From an uncultured archaeon (GTDB taxonomy: Archaea > Thermoproteota > Bathyarchaeia > 40CM-2-53-6 > CALIRQ01), in NCBI GenBank assembly GCA_938042195.1, contig CALIRQ010000019.1:1-64000 (forward strand): DNA of 64,000 nucleotides, read 5' to 3'. Below are positions 29,779 to 39,810 of the stretch, piece by piece. Below the pieces are notes generated by a model that saw only the letters and a program-made list of their open reading frames with translations, ran no database searches and was not told where the DNA came from. Each line of letters starts with the position of its first letter. The stretch's first letter is position 1. The translations under genes were made by a program, and so were the position numbers.

Positions 29779-29803
29779 TTTTCTTCCGATTTTAGGAAGA
29801 AAA
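29779..29803. promoter_or_regulatory. 9-bp inverted repeat TTTTCTTCC-gatttta-GGAAGAAAA upstream of rubrerythrin, between it and the divergent Lrp gene
   Basis: Read directly; abuts the TATA-like aatttataaa. Confidence 0.6.
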
Positions 29804-29846
29804 ATTTATAAAAAAATAATGATTTATAAATTTTTCGGATCAAGAG

Positions 29847-30359
29847 GTGATGAAAATGAGGAAAATGACTGAGGAAAACTTAAGGAGCGCGTTTTCCGGC
29901 GAGAGCCAAGCTCACATGCGCTATCTCATCTTCGCCAAAAGGGCCGAGGGAGAGGGCTTCCCGAACGTCGCTAGGCTCTTCAGGGCCATAGCCTACGCTG
30001 AGCAGGTGCATGCCTTGAACCATTACGATGTGCTCGGCATGATCCGTAGCTCATCCGAAAACCTCCAAGTGGCAATAGAGGGAGAAAATTACGAAGTGAA
30101 CGAGATGTATCCCGCATTCAAAGCCGTTGCCAAACTTCAAGAGGAAAAGTCTTCACAAAGGGTGATCGAATGGGCGCTTCAAGCAGAGAGGGCACATGCG
30201 GAGATGTATCAGAGGGCGAAACAATCCATAGAAGGCGGGAAGGACGTTAAACTTGGCCCGATTTACGTTTGCGACAAATGTGGCTATACGGTCGAGAACG
30301 AGGCGCCAGCTCGATGTCCATTATGCGGGGCCTCAAGTGAAGAGTTCAGGAAATTCTAG
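29847..30359 (+). CDS. Rubrerythrin
   Basis: Ferritin-like FSGESQAHMRY, C-terminal rubredoxin-like YVCDKCGYTVENEAPARCPLCGA. Confidence 0.96.
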   Translation: MMKMRKMTEENLRSAFSGESQAHMRYLIFAKRAEGEGFPNVARLFRAIAYAEQVHALNHYDVLGMIRSSSENLQVAIEGENYEVNEMYPAFKAVAKLQEEKSSQRVIEWALQAERAHAEMYQRAKQSIEGGKDVKLGPIYVCDKCGYTVENEAPARCPLCGASSEEFRKF

Positions 30360-30473
30360 GGATCCCTTACAACATTTTTTTACATCATCCCTCTTTTTCT
30401 CAGAAATTGATATGCGAATCCCTTAACCTCGCTTAGGAAGAGCCCTGGTCTGTGCCCATTCCCCACGCAATTG

Positions 30474-31859
30474 CTAATAGCCAGCCTTCCTGAGGATCTC
30501 CCTGGCCGCTATTATCCCGGAGGCGGAGGCTTGGACTAGGCCCCTGCTGACCCCAGCCCCATCCCCGATGGCATATAGGCCGCTTATCCTCGTCTCGAGG
30601 CCCTTCGTCAGCTCTAGCCTAGAGCTGTAGAACTTCACCTCCACGCCGTAGAGTAGCGTGTGCTTCGAATAAATCCCCGGGCAGACTTGGTCCATGGCCT
30701 TCAGCATCTCCCTTATGTTCGATAGATGCCTATAGGGCAGGACGAAGCTCAGATCGCCGGGAGTGAAGGACTTCAGGGTCGGCGAAACGGTGTTCCGCTC
30801 TATCCTCTCGGCCGTCGAGCGCCGGCCCATATCCAAGTCCCCCAGCCTTTGAACGAGTATGCCACCTCCCAAGAGGTTCGCCATCTTGGCTATGTACTTC
30901 CCATAGGCTATCGGCTCCTTGAACGGCTCCGTGAAGGACGTGCTCACCAAAACGGCGAAATTCGTATTCCCGGTCTTTCTCCCAGAATAGCTCTGCCCGT
31001 TGACCGTGAGGACGTCATCGTACGACTCCGTTATTACCTCTCCGTTAGGGCAGACGCAGAATACCCTGACTTTGTCGTCGAAGGCCTTGGAATAATAGAT
31101 GAACTTCGGCTCGTAGAGGGCATCGGTCAGCTCCTCCATCACCGGCGCGGGGACCTCTACCCGGACCCCTATATCGACCGGGTTGTTCAGGGTCCTCAGG
31201 CCGAGCCTCTGCATGGTGGATTTGAGCCACTCCGCCCCGATGCGGCCCGGGGCCAAGATTACGTTCCTCCCCATGATCCTCTCCCCATCGATCGTCTCTA
31301 TGCCCTCCACCCTCCCGTTCCTAACCAATACATTCCCGACCTCCGTATCGACCATTATCTCGGCCCTCTCCTTGAGGTGGTCCCTCATTCTCCTCAGCAG
31401 CTTGGGCGCGTTATCGGTCCCTAGGTGGCGGATCTTGCTCGGCAGGAGCTTCAAGCCCGCAAGGGCCGCCCGACGCTCTATATCCTCTATCTTCTCCTCA
31501 TCGGTGCCGTATAGCTCCCTCGGGGCCCCGAACTCTAGGTATACGGAGTCGACGTAATCGATCAGCTCCCTCAGCTCCTCCTCGGAAACGTATTCGCGCA
31601 ACCATCCGCCGACCTCTGTCGAGAGGGTCAGCTTCCCATCGCTGAACGATCCTGCCCCGCCCCATCCGGTCATGAGCGGGCAGGGATCGCATCTGAGGCA
31701 ACCGGTCCCCCTATCCGATTTGCATCTCCTGACCTCTATATCCGGCCCCTTGTCGATCATCAGGACCTTCATGTCGGATTTAAGGGTCAGCTCGTAAGCC
31801 GAGAATATCCCGGCCGGTCCGCATCCGACTATTATCACATCGTAACTCTTTGAGCCCAA
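30474..31859 (-). CDS. FAD-dependent dehydrogenase
   Basis: DVIIVGCGPAGIFSAYEL, GGAGSFSDGKLTLS, LYAIGDGAGVSRGLVQASASGIIAA. Confidence 0.9.
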   Translation of the reverse strand: MGSKSYDVIIVGCGPAGIFSAYELTLKSDMKVLMIDKGPDIEVRRCKSDRGTGCLRCDPCPLMTGWGGAGSFSDGKLTLSTEVGGWLREYVSEEELRELIDYVDSVYLEFGAPRELYGTDEEKIEDIERRAALAGLKLLPSKIRHLGTDNAPKLLRRMRDHLKERAEIMVDTEVGNVLVRNGRVEGIETIDGERIMGRNVILAPGRIGAEWLKSTMQRLGLRTLNNPVDIGVRVEVPAPVMEELTDALYEPKFIYYSKAFDDKVRVFCVCPNGEVITESYDDVLTVNGQSYSGRKTGNTNFAVLVSTSFTEPFKEPIAYGKYIAKMANLLGGGILVQRLGDLDMGRRSTAERIERNTVSPTLKSFTPGDLSFVLPYRHLSNIREMLKAMDQVCPGIYSKHTLLYGVEVKFYSSRLELTKGLETRISGLYAIGDGAGVSRGLVQASASGIIAAREILRKAGY

Positions 31860-31874
31860 GTCCTCCGACCCCCT

Positions 31875-33059
31875 TTAGGAGCCGAATGGCCCCTTTTTAT
31901 GATTTCCTAGGCCCGAGGCCCATCGAAGGGCCCCAGCCAAGAGCAGGGAAACGGCCATTGGGATCGCCGATGCCGCGATGGCGGCCGGTATCCCCCACGC
32001 GATCGCTATGCCCGAGGCGAATAGGGGCCCCATTATAGCCCCCAGGTTCCAAGAGAGCAGGTAAAAGGAATTGGCCCTTACGAGCGATTCCGGGCCGATC
32101 TCGTCGGCTATGATCATCGCCCCGGTCGGGTATATGATCCCATGGGGTATGCCCATCAGGACGAAGGCCATGGCGAAGGCTTGGGGCGATCTTGAGCCCG
32201 ATATAATGTAGGAAAGCGCGATGGCACCGGCCGCGGAGAAGGCCAGCGCCCTATTCTTCCCGATCGAGTAGACCAGCCTGCCTATGAAGAGCCTGCCCAA
32301 GGCCGTCATGGAGAAGTATCCGAAGAATAAGAGGGCCACCTGATCGCTCGCGAAAAATAGGTCCTCCTTGGCATATATGGTGGCATAGGCCAAGAATACG
32401 GAATATATGATCGCGAAGGCCCAGTAGATGCATACGGCCGATATGAAGGCCCCGTTCCCCAATATGCTACCGAGCGAGGACCGCCTCCTCTTCGAGATCG
32501 GCACGGCATCCGAGCCCCTTATCGAAAGCCGCACCAGCGCGATCGCCGCCGCGGGGAATAGGGCGGCTAGGAAGAACGTATTCCTCAACCCCAATCCCGC
32601 TATGGCCAAGCTCCCCATGGCCGGACCGGCCATCATCCCCAAGGCCAACGAGGAGGTATACGCGACTATTGAGGCGTCCCTCTCGCTGGGGGAATTCGAT
32701 GTCATCGAGCATAGGGTCAGGGCCGTGGTGCTGTAAAGGGCGAGGGCAAAACCTTCGAGGGCCCTCGAGGCCATTAGGATGAGGGGGTCCCCGGCCAGGC
32801 CATAGGATATGGGGGCCATCGATATCAGGAGTAGGCTGATGATCAACGAGGACTTCGGGTTCCTCCATTTGGCGATCATCCCAATTATGAGGTTCGATGC
32901 GGCGGACGTCGCGTAGAAGGCCGATATTATCAGGGCTACGTCGGATATGGAGGCCCCCAGCTGCCCCTTGGCGTATATCGCCAAGATTGATGAGGTCATC
33001 TGGAAATATGCCGATATCAGGAGGCCCAGGATCCTGATCGAGGTCATGAGGGCCGGCAT
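31875..33059 (-). CDS. MFS transporter
   Basis: 12-TM-like hydrophobic protein with an MFS-like pattern. Confidence 0.85.
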   Translation of the reverse strand: MPALMTSIRILGLLISAYFQMTSSILAIYAKGQLGASISDVALIISAFYATSAASNLIIGMIAKWRNPKSSLIISLLLISMAPISYGLAGDPLILMASRALEGFALALYSTTALTLCSMTSNSPSERDASIVAYTSSLALGMMAGPAMGSLAIAGLGLRNTFFLAALFPAAAIALVRLSIRGSDAVPISKRRRSSLGSILGNGAFISAVCIYWAFAIIYSVFLAYATIYAKEDLFFASDQVALLFFGYFSMTALGRLFIGRLVYSIGKNRALAFSAAGAIALSYIISGSRSPQAFAMAFVLMGIPHGIIYPTGAMIIADEIGPESLVRANSFYLLSWNLGAIMGPLFASGIAIAWGIPAAIAASAIPMAVSLLLAGALRWASGLGNHKKGPFGS

Positions 33060-33120
33060 TGTCCAATCGCTCCTAGCGCTGTTTCGAGACCCATTCCTCG
33101 CGGGTGGGTTGCGGATGGGG

Positions 33121-33927
33121 CTAATCGCTCCGAATTAAAGCCTTCGCCTTCCCGAGGTAGGTCCCATCGAGCATGTATACGTCCGATCCCCCGAGCTCCA
33201 TGGAGCGGGATCGGAGGATTGGGCCTATGTACTCCCTCTCCCCGAAGTCCTCCCTGTTTATCGATTGCCCGCCTAGGAAGTCGTTAAAGGAGGGCATTAT
33301 CAGGCAATCCAAATCCCCAGCCTTCCCCCGGCCCTCACAGCGCTCCCCGACCCCCTCCCTCAACCTTCCGCGATCGCATTTCCCCCTCACCCACACCTGT
33401 TGAACTATCCTGAACCCCAATGGATCCGAGAGGGATACCGTGGGATGCATATGGGCCATGACTAAGAGGTCGCATTCCAGCAAATCCGGGCCGGGCCAAG
33501 CGTGGCCGTGGAAGAGCCCATACCTGCCCCAGAGCCTCATGCCCGATGCCCCCATCACCCTTATCCCGGAGGGAAGGAGGGGATCGATCCCCCCATCGTG
33601 GTTCCCCGGGACGAGGATCACCTCCCGCACCGAGCGCTTCAGGGCCTCGAAGAACTCCGGGACGTCCCTCCATTCCGCCATCTCGGCCTTCGCGATGGTA
33701 TGCTTAACGTCCCCCAGGAGTATGAGGAGCGAAGGCGAATGGGCCCTTATGAGGCCCAGTACCCTCTCCAGGAACCTCCCGGTTTGTGAGGGTATGTGGA
33801 TCCCTTGCTCCGATAGCGCCATCTCCCATCCTATGTGGAGGTCCGCGATCACGAGAGCCTTCTCCCTCCCCCTAGTAAGCAACAAAGCCGGATGGGGGAA
33901 AAGGGGCATGGCCTTCGATCGATTCAT
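33121..33927 (-). CDS. Metallophosphoesterase
   Basis: VIADLHIGWE, LLGDVKH, VPGNHDGG, LFHGHAWP, VMAHMHP. Confidence 0.93.
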   Translation of the reverse strand: MNRSKAMPLFPHPALLLTRGREKALVIADLHIGWEMALSEQGIHIPSQTGRFLERVLGLIRAHSPSLLILLGDVKHTIAKAEMAEWRDVPEFFEALKRSVREVILVPGNHDGGIDPLLPSGIRVMGASGMRLWGRYGLFHGHAWPGPDLLECDLLVMAHMHPTVSLSDPLGFRIVQQVWVRGKCDRGRLREGVGERCEGRGKAGDLDCLIMPSFNDFLGGQSINREDFGEREYIGPILRSRSMELGGSDVYMLDGTYLGKAKALIRSD

Positions 33928-33996
33928 TCGATTCCCTTTTTCGCCCGCTTTTAGGCTCGTTGGCTCCCAGATTTAAATCTCTGGATCCCAAGCCCA

Positions 33997-34428
33997 TTGG
34001 CGAATATGGGAGCGGCGGATTGGGGGCCCCTGGGGATTCGCGATATGGTGAAGAGGGCGGGCGGGTTGACCGAAGAGGTCAAGGAGGCCCTGAGGAACGC
34101 GTTCCCCAAGGGCTTGGATAGGGCGATGGAAGTGGTCCATAAGGGGGGCGTGAGGAGGATCGTGTTCAAGCCGAGCCGGAGGATCGTTTGGATCGTAAAG
34201 GGCAGGAGTGGAGAATATCAGGTCATTCCGGAGGCGCCCTTTTGCGATTGCAACGATTTCTATTTCAGGGTGATTGGTGGGGAGAAGTCCATTTGCTACC
34301 ATATATTGGCCCAAGCCATATCGGAGGCGCTGGGGCTCTTCGAGGAGGTAGAATTGGGGGATGGGGAGTATGAGGGGATCGTCGGCAGGCATTTGCCAAA
34401 GCCCAGCCCCCGGGAGGAAGGTTTTTAA
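33997..34428 (+). CDS. SWIM zinc-finger protein
   Basis: FCDCNDFYFRVIGGEKSICYHILA (CxCx(n)CxH). Confidence 0.85.
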   Translation: MANMGAADWGPLGIRDMVKRAGGLTEEVKEALRNAFPKGLDRAMEVVHKGGVRRIVFKPSRRIVWIVKGRSGEYQVIPEAPFCDCNDFYFRVIGGEKSICYHILAQAISEALGLFEEVELGDGEYEGIVGRHLPKPSPREEGF

Positions 34429-34469
34429 ATGGTGTGGGGATCGCCGATAGGAAAGGGGGCGCCGCCGAA

Positions 34470-34580
34470 TTGTCGGCCGATGAGTTATACACCCTGATCC
34501 AGATCTTATTGGTCCTGACGGCCTTCATCGCCATGATCCTCGCGTTCATCGAACTGGGCTATGAGGGAGGGGGAGGCTAG
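34470..34580 (+). CDS. 36-aa putative single-TM protein
   Basis: TTG start; translation MSADELYTLIQILLVLTAFIAMILAFIELGYEGGGG*. Confidence 0.4.
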   Translation: MSADELYTLIQILLVLTAFIAMILAFIELGYEGGGG

Positions 34581-34643
34581 GCCGGATTCGGCGAGACCCC
34601 GATGGGCTCTCCCGCAGGGCTCTAACGAACGGGTGGCCCAGCC

Positions 34644-37448
34644 TTGGCATTCGGGCGAGTTTTGGATCTCTTAAGGGGCAAGGGAATAGAGGAGCTGAGC
34701 GAAATTCAATCGCTCTCCATCCCCGAGATCCTCAGCGGTAGCAATGCCCTCCTCATATCCCCCACGGGATCGGGCAAGACCTATGCGGCACTTCTCCCGG
34801 TGCTGGAGCTTTTCCTCAGGGCTAGATCTGAGGGGCGGACCGAAGGCATCTCCATCCTCTACATAACCCCCCTGAGGGCCCTCAACAGGGATCTGCTGAG
34901 AAGGGTTGAGGAGCTGGCGGAGGCCCTGGGAATGGGGGTCAGCGTGAGGCATGGGGATACATCGAAATGGATTAGGCGGGGTCAAGCGCGCAGCCCGCCC
35001 GATATGCTTATAACGACGCCCGAGACCCTGCAGGCCATTTTGCCCGGCAAGGTCATGCGGAGGCATTTGAAGGGCGTCAAATGGACTATAATCGATGAGG
35101 CCCATGAATTAGCCGGCGATAAGAGGGGCGTCCAGCTCTCCGTGGCCCTGGAGAGGCTGGCGAGGCTCGCTGGGGAGTTCCAAAGGATCGCGCTATCGGC
35201 GACGATTGGGGATGCGGAAACGATAGCGAAATTCTTCATCGGCCCCTCGCGACCCCTCAAGATAATCAGGTCATCGGATCTGAGGAGACTCGAGATCTCC
35301 ATAAGGTATCTATCGCCGAGCCGGGAGGATGAGGAGCTCGCCAAGAGGTTCGGGATGTCGCCCGGCGCCGTAGCTAGGGCCCGGGAGGCGATAGAGCTCA
35401 TTAAGGCGCATAGATCCACGATAGTGTTCACGAACACAAGGGAGCACGCGGAGGCCTTGGGGGCCCAGATCAAGATCCTAGAGCCGAATCTCCCGGTGGC
35501 GGTCCATCACGGATCGTTGTCGAAGGAGCTCAGGGAAGAGGTAGAGGGGGCCTTCCTCAAGGGCGACCTGAGGGCCATAATATGCACCTCATCGATGGAG
35601 CTCGGCATAGACGTGGGGAGGGTCGATTTCGTGATCCAGTACCTATCGCCGAGGCAGGCAACGAAGCTGGCCCAAAGGGTTGGGAGGAGCGAGCATAGGA
35701 TCGGGGGCGTCGCGAGGGGATGCATCCTCTCGAATTGGGTCGACGATCTATTGGAATCGATCGTCCTGAAGAAGAGGGCGCTCGATGAGGATTTCGAGAG
35801 GGTGAGGATCCATGAGGGGGCCTTGGACGTCCTCGCCCATCAGGTCATCGGGATCGCGCTGGATTCTGGCGCCATAAGTTTGGAGGAATGCCTCGAGCTC
35901 CTCAGGAGGTCCTATCCGTTCAGAGAGCTGAGCTTAGGGGATCTGGCCTCAGTCGTCGAGGTGCTGGCTAAGGAGGGGATCCTGCGGGCCTCCGATTCCA
36001 GGATCCGGGTCAGATATCCCAGGGCCTTCAGATATTATTACGAGAACCTCTCCATGATACCGGATGCCAAGCGATACATCGTCCACGATTTCTTCAGGGA
36101 TAAGAGGATAGGGACCTTGGATCAGGAATTCGTGGCGCGCAGATGCGAGCCCGGATCCGAGTTCATAATGCATGGATCCACCTGGAGGGTGATCCGGGTG
36201 GATGATGGAAAGGGGGTCGTGGAGGTAGAGGGGGTTCCCCCGAGCCTGAGCGCGATCCCGAGCTGGGAGGGGGAGATGATCCCGGTTGAGCATGAGGTGG
36301 CCAAGGAGGTGGGGAGGCTTAGGGAGGAGGTGCTCCAAGGGGATGGATCCCAGTTGGCGGAGCTCGATGAGGCCGCGAGGGAGGAGGTCATGGACTTCCT
36401 CAAGGCGCATGCCGCTGGGTTCCCAATCCCAACCGATCGGAGGGCCTTCATCGAGCAATACGAGAACTGCATAATATTGCACTCGTGCCTCGGGACCTTG
36501 GCCAACGAGGCTATCGGAATGGGGCTGGCGGCCCTCCTGAGCTCCAAGTACGGATTCAAGGTCATCCATCAATCGGATCCCTATAGGGTGGCCCTGATCG
36601 CCCCGGCCAAGGTGGGCCCGGAGGAGGTCTACAACGAGTTGATGGGGTTGAGTCCGGATTCCTTCCCCGAGGTCGTGGACAGATGCCTAGAGGAAACGGA
36701 TCTCTTGGCTTGGACGATGTGGCATGTGGCGAAGCGCTTCGGGGCCGTGGGGAGGGATGCCGAATACAGCGCCAGCAGGGCCAGGCTCATCGCCAAGGCC
36801 CTAAGGGGCACAGCGATCGAGGAGGAGGCGAAGCGGGAGATATACACGGAGAGGATCGATGTGAAAAGGGCGGAGGAATTCTTGGAGGGGCTGCAGAGGG
36901 GGGAGATCCGCTTGGATTTCATGCCCCAGATCGGTCCGGCGCCCTCCCCCCTCGCCGCGCCGCTCTTGGATAAGATACTGCCGAGGGATTTCCTGAGGGG
37001 CCAAATCCCAACCAATTCCCTCTTGGAGATAGTCAAGCACAGGATCCTCTCGACCAAGGTCAAGCTGGTCTGCATGTTCAAGGGCGATTGGGAGGGGATA
37101 AGGGTGGTCGGGGATTTACCCGAGAGGATAAAATGCCCCTCATGTGGCTCAACGCTAATAGCGCTGACGAACCCGAGAGATGAGGTATTGGCGAAGGCCG
37201 TGAGGAAGAGAATTAGGGGATCCAAGCTATCTCCCGAGGAGGGGGCGGCCCTTAAGAGCGCTTGGCTCAGCGCGAGTTTGATACAAGCTTCTGGGAAGAA
37301 GGCCGCGATAATCCTCAGCGGCTATGGGATAGGCCCAACGACGGCCTCGAGAATCATAAGGAAGCTCTTCAGGAGTGAGGCCGAGATGTACGCGGAGATA
37401 ATAAAGGCGGAGAGGCTCTATGCTAGGACGAGGGCCTTTTGGGGATAA
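34644..37448 (+). CDS. lhr: Lhr-like DEAD/DEAH-box helicase
   Basis: SPTGSGKTYAALLP, TTPETLQ, DEAHELAG, Q-x-x-x-RVGRSEH; zinc-binding CPSCGS. Confidence 0.93.
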   Translation: MAFGRVLDLLRGKGIEELSEIQSLSIPEILSGSNALLISPTGSGKTYAALLPVLELFLRARSEGRTEGISILYITPLRALNRDLLRRVEELAEALGMGVSVRHGDTSKWIRRGQARSPPDMLITTPETLQAILPGKVMRRHLKGVKWTIIDEAHELAGDKRGVQLSVALERLARLAGEFQRIALSATIGDAETIAKFFIGPSRPLKIIRSSDLRRLEISIRYLSPSREDEELAKRFGMSPGAVARAREAIELIKAHRSTIVFTNTREHAEALGAQIKILEPNLPVAVHHGSLSKELREEVEGAFLKGDLRAIICTSSMELGIDVGRVDFVIQYLSPRQATKLAQRVGRSEHRIGGVARGCILSNWVDDLLESIVLKKRALDEDFERVRIHEGALDVLAHQVIGIALDSGAISLEECLELLRRSYPFRELSLGDLASVVEVLAKEGILRASDSRIRVRYPRAFRYYYENLSMIPDAKRYIVHDFFRDKRIGTLDQEFVARRCEPGSEFIMHGSTWRVIRVDDGKGVVEVEGVPPSLSAIPSWEGEMIPVEHEVAKEVGRLREEVLQGDGSQLAELDEAAREEVMDFLKAHAAGFPIPTDRRAFIEQYENCIILHSCLGTLANEAIGMGLAALLSSKYGFKVIHQSDPYRVALIAPAKVGPEEVYNELMGLSPDSFPEVVDRCLEETDLLAWTMWHVAKRFGAVGRDAEYSASRARLIAKALRGTAIEEEAKREIYTERIDVKRAEEFLEGLQRGEIRLDFMPQIGPAPSPLAAPLLDKILPRDFLRGQIPTNSLLEIVKHRILSTKVKLVCMFKGDWEGIRVVGDLPERIKCPSCGSTLIALTNPRDEVLAKAVRKRIRGSKLSPEEGAALKSAWLSASLIQASGKKAAIILSGYGIGPTTASRIIRKLFRSEAEMYAEIIKAERLYARTRAFWG

Positions 37449-37476
37449 GGGGGGCCCTCCCATGCTTTAATAGGAT

Positions 37477-38160
37477 GTGGGCGTCGATCCAATGGGGTTC
37501 GGATCCATGAAGGCTGAGGTGGGATCTTCGGAAGAGGCCGTTTTGAGGAGGACCGCGGAGGCTCTTGAGAGGAGGGAGTTCAAGGCCTTCGTGGCGAGGG
37601 ATCGCAGGGAGGCCTTGAAAAAGGTGCTGGAGCTCATACCGAGAGGGGCGAAGGTGGGGATAGGAGGATCGCTCACCGTGAGGGAGGTTGGGATGCCCGA
37701 GGCCTTGGAGGCGAATGGCTGCACGATCGTCCAGCATTGGATCCCCGGGATATCCCCGGAGAGGGATATGGCTTTGAGGAGAGAGGCGCTCACGACAGAC
37801 TTCTACCTTACGGGCGCCAACGCCATAACCGAGGACGGGTTGGTGGTCAACATGGATGCCGTCGGGAACCGGACGTCGGCGATGGCTTTCGGGCCGTCCA
37901 ACGTGATAATAGTGGCTGGGCTGAATAAAATAGTAAGGAACTTCGATGGGGCGATCGAGAGGATACGCAACGTCGCGGCGCCCTTGAACGCCTCGAGGCT
38001 GAAGAGGAACGTCCCCTGCGCCAAAGAGGGGAAATGCGTGGATGTGAAAGAGGGTTGCGATTCGCCGGAGAGGATATGCAGAGTCATGACCGTACTCGAG
38101 CGGAGGCCCGCGAGGACGAACGTATTCGTCATCCTCATCGGCGAGGCGCTGGGTTGCTAG
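37477..38160 (+). CDS. LUD-domain protein (LutC/YkgG-like)
   Basis: GAKVGIGGSLTVREVGMPEAL, DFYLTGANAITEDGLVVNMDAVGNR. Confidence 0.85.
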   Translation: MGVDPMGFGSMKAEVGSSEEAVLRRTAEALERREFKAFVARDRREALKKVLELIPRGAKVGIGGSLTVREVGMPEALEANGCTIVQHWIPGISPERDMALRREALTTDFYLTGANAITEDGLVVNMDAVGNRTSAMAFGPSNVIIVAGLNKIVRNFDGAIERIRNVAAPLNASRLKRNVPCAKEGKCVDVKEGCDSPERICRVMTVLERRPARTNVFVILIGEALGC

Positions 38161-38187
38161 GCGCGGGCCTCGGGTGATCGTGTCGGT

Positions 38188-39681
38188 TTGCTGAGGGATA
38201 TAGTGAAGCGCATACTCGATGCGAGGAAGGATCTGACGGAGGGGGATTTGATTAAGTTAATAGAGGAAACGAAAGCCGAGGCGGGGGGCCTCCTCTCGGA
38301 CGAGGGGGCGGCTAGGCTCGTTGCCCAGCGCCTCTCCGTAGGCCTCGGGGACGGGGGGCTCAGGAGGGCAGGGATAAAGGACCTGGTCAGCGGGCTGAGG
38401 GACGTTTCGATAGAGGGCGATGTGATCGGCCTCTCCCCGCCAAGGGATTTCAGGAGGAGGGATGGCTCCACGGGTAGGTTATTGAGCCTGATACTGGCCG
38501 ATGAGGGGGGGCAGATAAGGTGCAATGTATGGAATCCACCCGAGGACTTGCTCCGGGACTTCGAGGCCCTTCGAGGCTCCAGGGTCAGGATCGAGCATGG
38601 GTATACCAAGGCCGGTTTGGATGGAAATTTGGAGCTCCATTGCGGGAACGGGAGCAGATTGAAGGTCCTATCAAGGCCCAAGGCACCGAGCCGGGCGGTC
38701 GAGGTCCAATTCAAGAGCATCGGGAAGATCTCGAGCGAGGATAGGATCGTGAGCGTGATAGGGGTTGTGAAAGGGGAGCCAAGGAGCGCCACCTTCAAGA
38801 GGGATGGCGGGGAGGGGTTGGTGCTAAGGGCCTTGATCACCGACGGCAGCGGGGCCTTGCCGTTGGTCATTTGGGACGATTTGGCAAAGGGGTTGAGGGA
38901 TAAGATAAGGGATGGCGTTGGGGTCGAGGTCATCGGGGCAAAGGTTAGGAGGGGGCTGAGCGGGCTCCCCGAACTCCATTTGGACTACGGGGAGGGCATT
39001 AGGGTGTTGGAGGAGGTTCCCCTATCGCTCAAGGAATCCGCCCATAGGGTGTATAAGGTGAGCGAATTGAGGGCGGGCATGAGGGGGATCGACATAGCGC
39101 TCAGGGTGGCGAGGAAGGGGGAGCCGAAGAGGTTGGCGAGGGAGGGGGGCCCCTCGGAGGTCAGGAGGGCGCTATGCTTCGATGAAACGGGCCTGATAAT
39201 GGCGTCGTTCTGGAACGAGAACTCGGCGGCCCTCGAGGGCGTTAAGGAGGGGGATATAGTATATTTGAGGAACGCTGTTTGTAGGGAGAGGCTCGGGGAG
39301 GTACAGCTGAACCTCGGCGGGGAAGGGAGCTTGGTACTCGGCGCTAAGGTCAGGGACCTGCCAACCGCCCCCAGGATCACTAAGCTCGCCGCGATATCCG
39401 GCGCCAAGGGCCCGGTGGCGGTCGAGGGCATCATAGTGGATGGCCCGTCCACCAGCGAGGTGCGGACCGCCGATGGGAGGTCCGTGGAGTTGACGGCGCT
39501 TCTGCTCGACGATGGATCCGCGATCACGAGGGTGGCGTTCTGGAGGGATTCATCCAAGATGGCGAGGGGATTGGAGCCGGGCTCGAGGGTGAGGATAATC
39601 GGGCTCAGGCCCAGGGCCAGGCTGGATGGCTCCTATGAGCTCTCATCCTTGGATTCGCTGACCAAGATAGAGATCTTATAG
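38188..39681 (+). CDS. Multi-OB-fold single-strand DNA-binding (RPA-like) protein
   Basis: Repeated OB-fold patterns (ILADEGGQIRCNVWNPPEDLL, LITDGSGALPLVIWDDLAK, LLLDDGSAITRVAFWRDSS). Confidence 0.88.
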   Translation: MLRDIVKRILDARKDLTEGDLIKLIEETKAEAGGLLSDEGAARLVAQRLSVGLGDGGLRRAGIKDLVSGLRDVSIEGDVIGLSPPRDFRRRDGSTGRLLSLILADEGGQIRCNVWNPPEDLLRDFEALRGSRVRIEHGYTKAGLDGNLELHCGNGSRLKVLSRPKAPSRAVEVQFKSIGKISSEDRIVSVIGVVKGEPRSATFKRDGGEGLVLRALITDGSGALPLVIWDDLAKGLRDKIRDGVGVEVIGAKVRRGLSGLPELHLDYGEGIRVLEEVPLSLKESAHRVYKVSELRAGMRGIDIALRVARKGEPKRLAREGGPSEVRRALCFDETGLIMASFWNENSAALEGVKEGDIVYLRNAVCRERLGEVQLNLGGEGSLVLGAKVRDLPTAPRITKLAAISGAKGPVAVEGIIVDGPSTSEVRTADGRSVELTALLLDDGSAITRVAFWRDSSKMARGLEPGSRVRIIGLRPRARLDGSYELSSLDSLTKIEIL

Positions 39682-39810
39682 GGCATCGGGGCCCCGAATC
39701 GGGGCGATTATAACGCCGTAGCCTCCTGGGGGGCGACCCCATTTGAACTCCGGATGGGCTCGGGTCGACGAAAGGGGCTCGTTGGATCGGCCCGCGCTCC
39801 GGATCCGGAT

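Noticed and set aside
39690-39810. Possible intron-containing tRNA (ttcaaat-like T-loop on minus strand)
   Set aside because: No matching T-stem or acceptor stem could be found.
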